The notes beneath the pieces are model-generated. The model worked only from the letters and a program-made list of their open reading frames with translations. It was not told the origin of the DNA and made no database searches. Both the position numbers and the translations under genes were made by a program. DNA of 11,510 nt, from contig DAOTYX010000054.1 in NCBI GenBank assembly GCA_034434635.1, positions 1 to 11,510 of the forward strand, given 5' to 3'. The DNA is from DAOTYX01 sp034434635. GTDB taxonomy: Bacteria > Chloroflexota > Anaerolineae > B4-G1 > DUEL01. How positions within the stretch are numbered: position 1 is the first letter of the stretch; each line of letters begins with the position of its first letter. Of this stretch, positions 1-5,586 are shown piece after piece.

Positions 1-504
1 ATCGAAGACAATGACCGCATACCCTGCCTGCGCAAAGGCCTCGAACTCGGCGTTCGGCCTGCGGAAGGAAGAACTCCCCCCCGAGCCGCCCGGCACGAGA
101 ACCAGCGCGGGGGAGGGGGAGGACGCGTTGACGGGCGTGTTGACATAGACGACCAGCGACGCCCCGCTCGTCGGGTTGGTGACGGTGTATCTCTCCCCCC
201 TCCCTGTGGGAGAAGGGCCGGGGGTGCGGGCGCAGTCCGCCGGGCAGTTTTGGGCATTTTCCGGCCCGTCGCAGACGCCGTTGCCGCAAGGAGAACCGGC
301 TCTGCCTGGCGTGGGCGGTTGCCTGGGGACGGTGGGGGATGGGAGGAGTTGGTTCCCGGCTGGCGTCATCGTCGCCGTTTCGGTCGGAACCTGGCGCGGG
401 ACCGCCGTTTCTGCAGGTGGAGCCGTCGCTGATGGATTCGGCGTACTCGTCAGCGAACAGGCGAGTGATAGGAATAGCAAGAGGGGTAACAGCAATTTCT
501 TCAC
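1..504 (-). CDS. Lipoprotein alpha/beta hydrolase, N-terminal part (runs off left edge)
   Basis: The first 168 codons of a secreted lipid-anchored hydrolase are visible; the frame is open to base 1. The start is a GTG at 504 preceded by AGGAGG with a 5-base spacer. Residues 1-16 (MKKLLLPLLLFLSLAC) are a type II signal peptide with lipobox LSLAC, so Cys16 should be lipidated. Residues 17-72 are a Thr/Pro-rich linker. Residues 73-91 hold a four-cysteine motif (CGNGVCDGPENAQNCPADC), a small module seen in extracellular proteins and possibly calcium-binding. From about residue 105 an alpha/beta-hydrolase fold begins: strand ALVLVPGG, a GGSGGSS turn where the oxyanion hole would lie, and strand YAVIVFD. 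The nucleophile elbow and the rest of the triad lie outside the window, so esterase, peptidase or dienelactone-hydrolase type cannot be separated. Residues 92-104 are encoded by a palindromic repeat. The gene has its own promoter. Confidence 0.82.
   Translation of the reverse strand, partial: MKKLLLPLLLFLSLACSLTSTPNPSATAPPAETAVPRQVPTETATMTPAGNQLLPSPTVPRQPPTPGRAGSPCGNGVCDGPENAQNCPADCARTPGPSPTGRGERYTVTNPTSGASLVVYVNTPVNASSPSPALVLVPGGSGGSSSFRRPNAEFEAFAQAGYAVIVFD
191..232. repeat. Palindromic repeat unit embedded in a coding sequence
   Basis: The stretch contains the hairpin CTCCC-TGT-GGGAG (200-212) followed by a G-rich GGGCCGGGGGTGCGGG block. It resembles the 'CTCTCCC...GGGAG...GGGTGAGGG' dispersed palindromes known from many GC-rich genomes, whose translation typically reads GEGPGVRA on one strand and TPGPSPxGRGER on the other. 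Both readings occur here. It lies in frame within the linker of the lipoprotein hydrolase, between the cysteine motif and the hydrolase domain. Membership of a dispersed family is inferred from pattern recall, because only one copy is in this window. Confidence 0.5.
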
Positions 505-533
505 GCGTGCCTCCTGATCAGAACGCTCTCAAG

Positions 534-561
534 ATTATAAGCCACCGGGGATTGTTTGCAA
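534..561 (-). promoter_or_regulatory. Sigma70-type promoter of the lipoprotein hydrolase
   Basis: Read on the minus strand there is a -35 TTGCAA (561-556, four of six consensus bases), a 16-base spacer and a perfect -10 TATAAT (539-534). Transcription would start near 527, giving a leader of roughly 23 bases that contains the AGGAGG ribosome site before the GTG at 504. Nothing else in this stretch encodes a product. Confidence 0.65.
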
Positions 562-688
562 CCCGTAATTACCTACCCGGCTGCCTGCCGCCGTGCGCTG
601 ATCGGAAATCGGCCTTTCTGGGCGCCTGCGGTGCCAGGCGTCGGCACAGGCCGACCGCTGGCGACGCCAATCGGCCCATTTCGTCCGT

Positions 689-799
689 AGCGACGGGGGG
701 CAGTTTGCGTACGACGCCAACGGGACTATGGTGCTGCGGGTGGAGGGCGGGGTCGCCTACAGCCAGACCTTCGACGTGGAGAACCGGCGTTCGTCCGTG
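689..799 (+). pseudogene. Remnant of an Rhs/YD-repeat protein
   Basis: Plus-strand codons here read SDGGQFAYDANGTMV, then LRVEGGVAYSQTFDVENRRSSV. This follows the YD/Rhs repeat pattern (Y-DANGN-M...R...GGV.Y...-D-ENR-..V) used by large secreted or toxin-associated Rhs proteins. Only about one to one-and-a-half repeat units are recognisable. There is no start codon or ribosome site upstream, and the reading downstream turns into unrelated Arg/Gly-rich sequence. Several conserved positions have drifted (NGT for NGN, RRSSV for RLTSV). It is best read as a decayed fragment of an Rhs gene that was once here or was moved here. In the rest of the roughly 410-base stretch between 505 and 918 I see only the hydrolase promoter; 800-918 shows nothing recognisable. 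Confidence 0.6.
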
Positions 800-918
800 T
801 TGTTCCATGTCCCAAACAAGGGGGGTATCCCCAGACAGGTGGGAGGAGCGGGGAAAAGGAGGGGACGCGGTCAGGACGGCGCTCGCCGGGAACAGCAACG
901 CCGGACCGTGTGCCCTGG

Positions 919-1119
919 CTAGAGGTCGCGCAACAGCGCGCCGAGGATGAGCAACCCGCCGGCCACCGTCAACGCGGCCACGGACAGGTCGGTGTTGAGG
1001 GGCAGCCAGCCCAGGTAGCCAAACAGTCCGGCAACGTACAGCGCGCAGGCCACGATGAGCGTCCCCTTGCGCGGGGCGCGGGTCTGGAAGACGGTGTGGC
1101 GTGCGTTTCTTCGCCTCAT
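919..1119 (-). CDS. Small two-helix membrane protein (unknown function)
   Basis: A 66-residue protein whose ATG follows the TAG of the DUF456 gene with no base between them (TAGATG), so translation is probably coupled by re-initiation. The N-terminus is strongly basic (MRRRNARHTVFQTRAPRKG), followed by two hydrophobic segments at about residues 20-38 (TLIVACALYVAGLFGYLGW) and 46-63 (SVAALTVAGGLLILGALL) joined by a short loop, and a short charged tail. By the positive-inside rule both termini should be cytoplasmic. I do not recognise a family. The exact abutment with the neighbour and the plausible topology make it a likely real gene, probably working with or next to the DUF456 protein in the membrane. 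Confidence 0.68.
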   Translation of the reverse strand: MRRRNARHTVFQTRAPRKGTLIVACALYVAGLFGYLGWLPLNTDLSVAALTVAGGLLILGALLRDL

Positions 1120-1632
1120 CTACCCTCGCAGGGCCTGCCAGGCGAAGAGCAGGATCATCATCGCGCCGACGGCGAACTGGACGACGCCGGAGAGCAGGCA
1201 ACCCACCAGCCAGCCGGCCCCTGCCTTCGCCGCTTCCTCCCAGTCTTGACGCTGATGGTGCTCGACGAGAAGGATGCCCAGCAGCGCGCCGAGAATCCCT
1301 GCGGGCACCGCCCAGACGCCGCCAGCGATCAGGCCGATCAGCAGGCCGAGGAGGCCCAGTCCCGTTCCGGCCAGCAGCGCCTGCCATGAGGCGCCCCCCA
1401 GTTTCCCCGCTGCATGGCTGACCCAGACCTGTGTGGTCACGCCGATGGCGGCCAGGATCGTCAGTGCGGCGAAGGTGAACGGGTCAATGGTGGCGAAGCC
1501 CTCGGCGATGGCGTAGACCAGTGCGGCGATCCAGATCAGGCCGACCCCCGGAAGCACGGGCAGAATGACGCCGGCCAGACCGATGACCATCACCGCCAGG
1601 GTGACCCAGAAGACCCACATGGGCAGGACCAT
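1120..1632 (-). CDS. DUF456 family membrane protein
   Basis: A 170-residue integral membrane protein of the DUF456 family, a widespread bacterial family without a known function. The diagnostic N-terminal pattern GLAGVILPVLPGVGLIWIAAL is present at residues 18-38. Hydrophobic segments cover about 6-26, 28-47, 52-70, 86-124 (a long Gly/Leu-rich hairpin) and 140-165, with one charged loop around 124-136. Length matches the family's usual 150-170 residues. The ATG at 1632 is preceded by GAGGAGGAG about 7 bases upstream; the internal ATG at 1620 has no better site. The gene begins 37 bases past the 3' end of tRNA-Lys on the same strand with no visible terminator between, so the tRNA promoter may also drive it. 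The 66-residue membrane protein follows directly. Confidence 0.85.
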   Translation of the reverse strand: MVLPMWVFWVTLAVMVIGLAGVILPVLPGVGLIWIAALVYAIAEGFATIDPFTFAALTILAAIGVTTQVWVSHAAGKLGGASWQALLAGTGLGLLGLLIGLIAGGVWAVPAGILGALLGILLVEHHQRQDWEEAAKAGAGWLVGCLLSGVVQFAVGAMMILLFAWQALRG

Positions 1633-1669
1633 CCACGCTCCTCCTCGGCTGTCGAAGGGGGAAGGGAAA

Positions 1670-1743
1670 TGGGCCGTGCAGGATTCGAACCTGCGGCCAA
1701 GGGCTTAAAAGGCCCCTGCTCTGCCTGACTGAGCTAACGGCCC
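1670..1743 (-). tRNA. tRNA-Lys (anticodon UUU)
   Basis: The minus strand folds into a complete cloverleaf. The acceptor stem is GGGCCGT with ACGGCCC, the D stem GCTC/GAGC, and the anticodon stem GGGGC/GCCCT with loop CTTTTAA, giving anticodon TTT. The T arm is GCAGG-TTCGAAT-CCTGC, and the discriminator base is A. The first anticodon-stem pair is G-U. CCA is not encoded (ATTT follows), so the tRNA would rely on the CCA-adding enzyme. A strong promoter lies immediately upstream. Confidence 0.95.
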
Positions 1744-1752
1744 GCGACGGAG

Positions 1753-1781
1753 AGTATAACACGTGGCAGGGGGGTTGTCAA
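1753..1781 (-). promoter_or_regulatory. Near-consensus sigma70 promoter of tRNA-Lys
   Basis: On the minus strand there is a perfect -35 TTGACA (1781-1776), a 17-base spacer and a -10 TATACT (1758-1753, five of six). Only nine bases separate the -10 from the first tRNA base at 1743, so the transcript would begin two or three bases before the mature 5' end. The strength fits a stable-RNA gene. Confidence 0.8.
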
Positions 1782-1809
1782 ACCTATCCGAGGTGGGCCC
1801 CTGCTGGAC

Positions 1810-1898
1810 GCGGTCAGAGACCGCGCCCGGTGGGCGCCCCCTGTTGGCGGATGCAAGGGCGAGCCGCCGGCTCGGGGGGGCAAGCCAGCGGCTCGCCC
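1810..1898. repeat. Cluster of three GC-rich hairpins
   Basis: Three inverted repeats lie back to back between the deacetylase stop and the tRNA promoter. They are GCGGTC-AGA-GACCGC (1810-1824), GCGCCC-GGT-GGGCGC (1823-1837, sharing two bases with the first) and a 16-base pair of arms, GGGCGAGCCGCCGGCT (1857-1872) and AGCCAGCGGCTCGCCC (1883-1898), with one mismatch and a 10-base loop. The large hairpin is 15 bases beyond the deacetylase stop, where it could end or stabilise that transcript, but no T-run follows on the minus strand, so it is not a classical intrinsic terminator. The arrangement looks like dispersed palindromic elements. Confidence 0.6.
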
Positions 1899-1913
1899 CT
1901 CCGAACCTCGTGG

Positions 1914-2813
1914 TCAGCGGTCCGTGGTCGGAAGGAGAGCCCGCAGCGCCCGATAACCGATGACGTGGATGCCCGCCTCCCTGATGTGCCGGCGCAGCGC
2001 TTCGCTGCTGAAGGCCTGGTAATCCCCCACCCGACAGCGCCAGTCGGGGGTGATCGCCCGCAGTTCTGGCGTGTCCATCGCCGGGTGGATGATGAAGTGC
2101 GTCACCCCGGGCTTCAGGCCGTCGAAGGCCCTCCTGGCCTGCTCCAGCCGCTCCTCGGGCTGGTCCAACGGCAGGCTCTCCATGTGGTCTATCAGCGGCA
2201 TTCCCTGTGCCTCCAATGCCGCGACCATCTGCACCGCCATCCGCGCCGTCTCGGCGTCCAGGCCCATCTCCCGCCAGCCGGCCTCGTCCAACCGGAGGAC
2301 CAGCGCCGGCAGGCCGTGCTGCAGGGCCAGGCCGACGTAGGCGGAGATGTACTTGAAATGGGCGAGTGTCCCCATGTGCGTGTCCACGTGGGTCACGTCA
2401 ATGCCAGCGGTCAGTGCGCGGCTGACCTGGGTCTCCAGTTCCGCCTGAACGACGGCGGCGTCGGCGCGGGACTGCACATCCTCCGGCTCCCGAAAGAAGT
2501 AGCCCTCCTCGTCCAGCAGCCCGGAGGCCGGGTCGCGGGTGGAGAGGGGCCCCCAGCGGTAGGTGTCCCATTCGCTGGTCAGGGTCAGGTGCACGCCCAC
2601 GTCGGCCTGGGGGTGCTGGCGGCAGTAGGCGGCCAGGGCGGGGAACCACGGGCAGGGGACCATCGTCGCGCCGCACGAGACCAGGCCGAAGGCCAACAGT
2701 TCGTCGAATGCCGGCAGGGTGGCCTGGCACATGCCGACGTCGTCGGCGTGGATGATGGCCACGCGGTCGTCGTCGGACAGCCCCAGGCGACGGAGTACAG
2801 GGTTTGCGTTCAT
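1914..2813 (-). CDS. ChbG/YdjC-family carbohydrate deacetylase
   Basis: A 299-residue metal-dependent deacetylase of the YdjC/ChbG family, which removes N-acetyl groups from amino sugars (in E. coli, from chitobiose or chitobiose 6-phosphate) in the cytoplasm. Visible active-site motifs are HADD at residues 22-25 (catalytic base and metal Asp), GVHLTLTSEW with His75, HVDTHMG with His142 and His146 as metal ligands, and HFIIHPA with His243. No signal peptide is seen. The ATG at 2813 has AGAGGGA about 6 bases upstream. The frame stays open for 51 more codons, but those translate an intergenic repeat and no ribosome site supports them. Length matches the family (about 250-300 residues). It lies 212 bases after the GH4 gene on the same strand, a pairing like chbF-chbG of E. 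coli. The true substrate is unknown; family members also act on other acylated sugars. Confidence 0.87.
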   Translation of the reverse strand: MNANPVLRRLGLSDDDRVAIIHADDVGMCQATLPAFDELLAFGLVSCGATMVPCPWFPALAAYCRQHPQADVGVHLTLTSEWDTYRWGPLSTRDPASGLLDEEGYFFREPEDVQSRADAAVVQAELETQVSRALTAGIDVTHVDTHMGTLAHFKYISAYVGLALQHGLPALVLRLDEAGWREMGLDAETARMAVQMVAALEAQGMPLIDHMESLPLDQPEERLEQARRAFDGLKPGVTHFIIHPAMDTPELRAITPDWRCRVGDYQAFSSEALRRHIREAGIHVIGYRALRALLPTTDR

Positions 2814-2910
2814 TCTGTCCCTCTTATTAATCGGAATTCGTCGCAGCTTTGGATGGTCTTCCCTTACCGTGTTGATCGAAGACCGCACCCAAAACGGCCG
2901 GAGAGAGTCA

Positions 2911-2961
2911 GCGGATTTAGCAGATGAGGCGGATTCGTCCACAGAAATCCGCCGAATCTGC
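2911..2961. repeat. Imperfect inverted repeat in the GH4-deacetylase spacer
   Basis: The 212-base spacer (2814-3025) carries a nested inverted repeat. The outer arms are GCAGAT (2920-2925) and ATCTGC (2956-2961); the inner arms are GGCGGATT (2928-2935) and AATCCGCC (2946-2953). A further GCGGATT copy sits at 2911-2917. Repetition of the GCGGATT/AATCTGC words resembles dispersed 'CGCGGATT'-type intergenic repeats of GC-rich genomes. It may form a hairpin in the mRNA that separates the deacetylase from the upstream genes. I see no convincing promoter in the rest of the spacer, only the deacetylase ribosome site near 2820. Confidence 0.55.
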
Positions 2962-3025
2962 CCCATCTACTGACCGATTCCTCGCTTTCCGCACTGTGAA
3001 CCACGAACAACACTCAAGAGGGAGA

Positions 3026-4333
3026 CTACCCGGCTTTGGATGAGTTCGAAAACTGCGGCAGATACGGACGGTTCGTCTCCAGCAGGTCGTCCAGCACCGC
3101 CTGCACCTGGTCGGCGGAAGGCCCCAACGGGTGGGCCAGCAGCGCCTGATAGGCGGCGTCCCGGTCGCCGTGCACCGCCGCCTCCACGGTGAGCAGTTCG
3201 TACATCTTCACCTGGGCCAGCAGGCCATAGCAGACCGGAGGGAGCGGCGCGGCAGGGAGCGGGTGGATGCCGGCGCGGTCAACCCGGCAGGGCATCTCCA
3301 GCACCCAGTCAGCGGGCCAGCCGGGCACTGCTCCAGCGTGGCGGATGTTGACGACGTGCACCTCCCCCCGATCGTTGTGGTGGGCGTCCAGCAGTTGCGT
3401 GGCGAGGGTGGAGTAATACGCGCCGCCGCGCTTCATCAGGTCGGCGGGCGGCGCTGTGAGTTGCGGGTCGGCGTACTGGCGGAGCAGGTCGGCTTCGATC
3501 TCCATCACCGCCTCGGCGCGGGAGGGAGGCCAGTGCTCCTGCTCGGCCAGTTTGCGGCCGGTGTAGTAGTAGTATTGGAGGTAGTAGTTGGGCAGCATCC
3601 CCAGCACCTCGATGGTGCGGGGGTCCCACTCCGGCTCCGCCTCGGCGCGCAGGTGGGCCAGATACCCCTCCAGGATGAGCGGCCACATCTGCTGCCCGTC
3701 CACGGTGAAACCGCGGTGCCAGGTGAGGTGGTTCAGCCCCAGGGTGTCCAGTTGCGCCTGTTGTGGCGTGAGCGGGCGGCCCAGGTGTTGGCTCAACCCC
3801 TCGAGGATGGTCATCGTCGTGGTGATGGCCACGTTGCAGACCCCCACGGCCTGGACCTGGGGCGCATGGCGGCAGAGGGCCTCGGTGACCAGGCCAGCGG
3901 GGTTGGTGAAGTTGACCAGGAGGGCGCCGGGCGCCAGTTCGGCCATCCGGCGGGCGATGTCGAGGATGACCGGGATGGTGCGCAGGGCTTTGGCCATGCC
4001 GCCCACGCCGGTGGTCTCCTGGCCGATGAGGCCGTGGCGCCGGCCCAGGTACTCGTCGGCGCGACGGGCAGCCATCCCTCCCACCCGCAGTTGGGTGATG
4101 ACGTAGGCGGCGCCCTGGAGGGCCTCCTGCAGCCGGTCGGTGAGCACCACACGAAAGGGGTCCCCGTGCGCCGCAACGATGCGCCGGGCGAAGCCCCCCA
4201 CCACCTCCAGCCGCTGAGGGGCCGTGTCCATCAGCCAGAGTTCCGCCAGCGGGAACGAGGCCACGCGGGCCAGGAACCCCGCGACGAGTTCCGGCGTGTA
4301 GGTGGAACCGCCGCCGATGACCGTGACTTTCAT
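3026..4333 (-). CDS. Glycoside hydrolase family 4 (6-phospho-beta-glucosidase-like)
   Basis: A 435-residue cytoplasmic GH4 enzyme. GH4 enzymes cleave glycosides by transient NAD+-dependent oxidation at C3 followed by elimination, and need Mn2+ or a similar metal. The Rossmann NAD-binding motif GGGSTYTP is at residues 7-14. QLRVGGMAARRADE at 81-94 is a family signature. NFTNPAG at 141-147 and GVCNVAI at 164-170 include the metal-binding Cys166. LGLNHLTW at 198-205 includes metal ligand His202. The tyrosine-rich stretch at 250-258 lies where the catalytic base Tyr is expected, and KRGGAYYS is at 301-308. The GVCN context resembles 6-phospho-beta-glucosidases (LicH/ChbF/BglT) more than MelA or alpha-glucuronidases. 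The ATG at 4333 has AAGGAGG four bases upstream, and only nine bases separate it from the aminotransferase stop. No phosphotransferase gene is nearby, so the phosphorylation state of its substrate is open. Confidence 0.9.
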   Translation of the reverse strand: MKVTVIGGGSTYTPELVAGFLARVASFPLAELWLMDTAPQRLEVVGGFARRIVAAHGDPFRVVLTDRLQEALQGAAYVITQLRVGGMAARRADEYLGRRHGLIGQETTGVGGMAKALRTIPVILDIARRMAELAPGALLVNFTNPAGLVTEALCRHAPQVQAVGVCNVAITTTMTILEGLSQHLGRPLTPQQAQLDTLGLNHLTWHRGFTVDGQQMWPLILEGYLAHLRAEAEPEWDPRTIEVLGMLPNYYLQYYYYTGRKLAEQEHWPPSRAEAVMEIEADLLRQYADPQLTAPPADLMKRGGAYYSTLATQLLDAHHNDRGEVHVVNIRHAGAVPGWPADWVLEMPCRVDRAGIHPLPAAPLPPVCYGLLAQVKMYELLTVEAAVHGDRDAAYQALLAHPLGPSADQVQAVLDDLLETNRPYLPQFSNSSKAG

Positions 4334-4342
4334 AGGGCCTCC

Positions 4343-5584
4343 TTACGTCCCCTCGATCCGCCGCAGGTCGTCGGCGTGGGCCTGGATCTTGCGCAGCGCG
4401 GCGACGGCGTCATCCACCCCCTGGCGGCCGGCGCGGAAGATGGATTCGTCCAGCCATACCGCCTCGCGCTCGCAGGCGCGCTCCGCCTCGGGCAGGCTCA
4501 TCCGCTCGAAGGCGAAGCGCTCTGGGAAGGCGCTGGGGACCGCCAGACGGGAGAGGCCGGGCTGGAAGAGTTCGTAGTGGTGCATGGCCTCGTAGCCCAC
4601 CCAACAGGGGATGCCCTCGGCCTCCAGCGCCAGGCACACCACGTCGTGTCCGGCGCCGAAGACCTGCGGGTCTATGGCGAAGATGTAGCGGTAGAAGGAA
4701 CGGGTGGTGTGGCGGGGGTCCCGTCGCAGCAACCGCACGCCGGGCACCTCGCTGAGGCTTTCCTCCAGGTAGTCGGCCATGGCTTCGCGCTGACGGGCCT
4801 GTTCGGGGAACCGCTCGCAGCCGACGACGCCCAGGGCGGCCTGCAGTTCGGTCATCCGGTAGTTGGCGCCCATCGTGAACAGCGTTCCCTCCTCGTCATG
4901 AGGGCGGCCGCAGTCAATGATGCTGGCAGCGCGGGCGGCCAGTTCGGGGGTCCGACAGAGCAACACTCCCCCCTCGCCAGTGGTGAGGGTCTTGGACGAT
5001 TGCAGGCTGAAGGAGCCGAAATCGCCGATGGTGCCCGCGCCGCGTCCGCGCCAGCGCGCCCCGTGGGCGTGGGCGCAGTCCTCGATCACCACCAGGTTGT
5101 GACGGGCGGCGATGTCCATGATGGCGTCCATGTCGGCCATCTGGGCGCCCAGGTGGACGGGGATGATCGCCCGGGTACGGGGGGTGATGGCGGCTTCCAC
5201 CAGGCGGGGGTCTATGCAGTAGGTCTGGGGGTCAATGTCCACGATGACCGGTATCGCCCCGGCGGCCATCGGGGCGGCGGCAGTGGCCTGGAAGGTGTAG
5301 GCGGGAACGATCACCTCGTCCCCCCAGCCGATGCCGACGGCGCGCAGCGCCACCTCCATCGTGACCGTGCCATTGGCCATCGGCACGGCGATTCCGCCGC
5401 CCTGGAGTTCGGCGAAGCGACGGGCGAACTCAGCGGTGTACGGGCCGGGATAGGGGAACCCCCCCCAACGCCCGGAGCGGATGACCTCGGTGATGGCGGC
5501 GATGTCCCGCTCGTCCCAGACCGGCCAGGCCGGGTAGGGTTCGGTGCGGGTTCTCGGACCACCCAGAAGGGCCAGTTCGGACAT
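4343..5584 (-). CDS. DegT/DnrJ/EryC1 PLP-dependent aminotransferase
   Basis: A 413-residue fold-type I aminotransferase of the DegT/DnrJ/EryC1 (sugar aminotransferase) family. These enzymes interconvert keto and amino groups on nucleotide sugars, inososes or similar polyols using glutamate or glutamine. The visible PLP site is the Asp in VVIEDCAHAHGA (Asp169), the SFSLQSSK segment ending in Schiff-base Lys198, and TTGEGG directly after. NGT at 71-73 and PAYTFQAT at 94-101 form the cofactor phosphate region. The CAHAHGA and SLQSSKTLTTGEGG wording is closer to the scyllo-inosose aminotransferase/AHBA-synthase branch than to the nucleotide-sugar GDP/UDP branch, but that is from memory of motifs. 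In a catabolic operon it probably acts on a free keto sugar or cyclitol, in either direction. It starts two bases after the permease stop and is followed nine bases later by GH4. Confidence 0.88.
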   Translation of the reverse strand: MSELALLGGPRTRTEPYPAWPVWDERDIAAITEVIRSGRWGGFPYPGPYTAEFARRFAELQGGGIAVPMANGTVTMEVALRAVGIGWGDEVIVPAYTFQATAAAPMAAGAIPVIVDIDPQTYCIDPRLVEAAITPRTRAIIPVHLGAQMADMDAIMDIAARHNLVVIEDCAHAHGARWRGRGAGTIGDFGSFSLQSSKTLTTGEGGVLLCRTPELAARAASIIDCGRPHDEEGTLFTMGANYRMTELQAALGVVGCERFPEQARQREAMADYLEESLSEVPGVRLLRRDPRHTTRSFYRYIFAIDPQVFGAGHDVVCLALEAEGIPCWVGYEAMHHYELFQPGLSRLAVPSAFPERFAFERMSLPEAERACEREAVWLDESIFRAGRQGVDDAVAALRKIQAHADDLRRIEGT

Positions 5585-5586
5585 CA

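Noticed and set aside
339..950. Plus-strand frame of 203 codons, and the minus-strand frame of 272 codons at 569-1387
   Set aside because: Both are Arg/Pro/Gly-rich and overlap the lipoprotein, the Rhs remnant, or the DUF456 and small-protein genes in other frames; no motif supports them.
1855..1913. Classical intrinsic terminator for the deacetylase
   Set aside because: The hairpin is strong but no T-run follows it on the minus strand, so I list it only as a repeat.
2814..2966. A 51-residue N-terminal extension of the deacetylase
   Set aside because: The extension is the translation of an intergenic inverted repeat, has no ribosome site at 2966, and family members begin close to the HADD motif as the 2813 start does.
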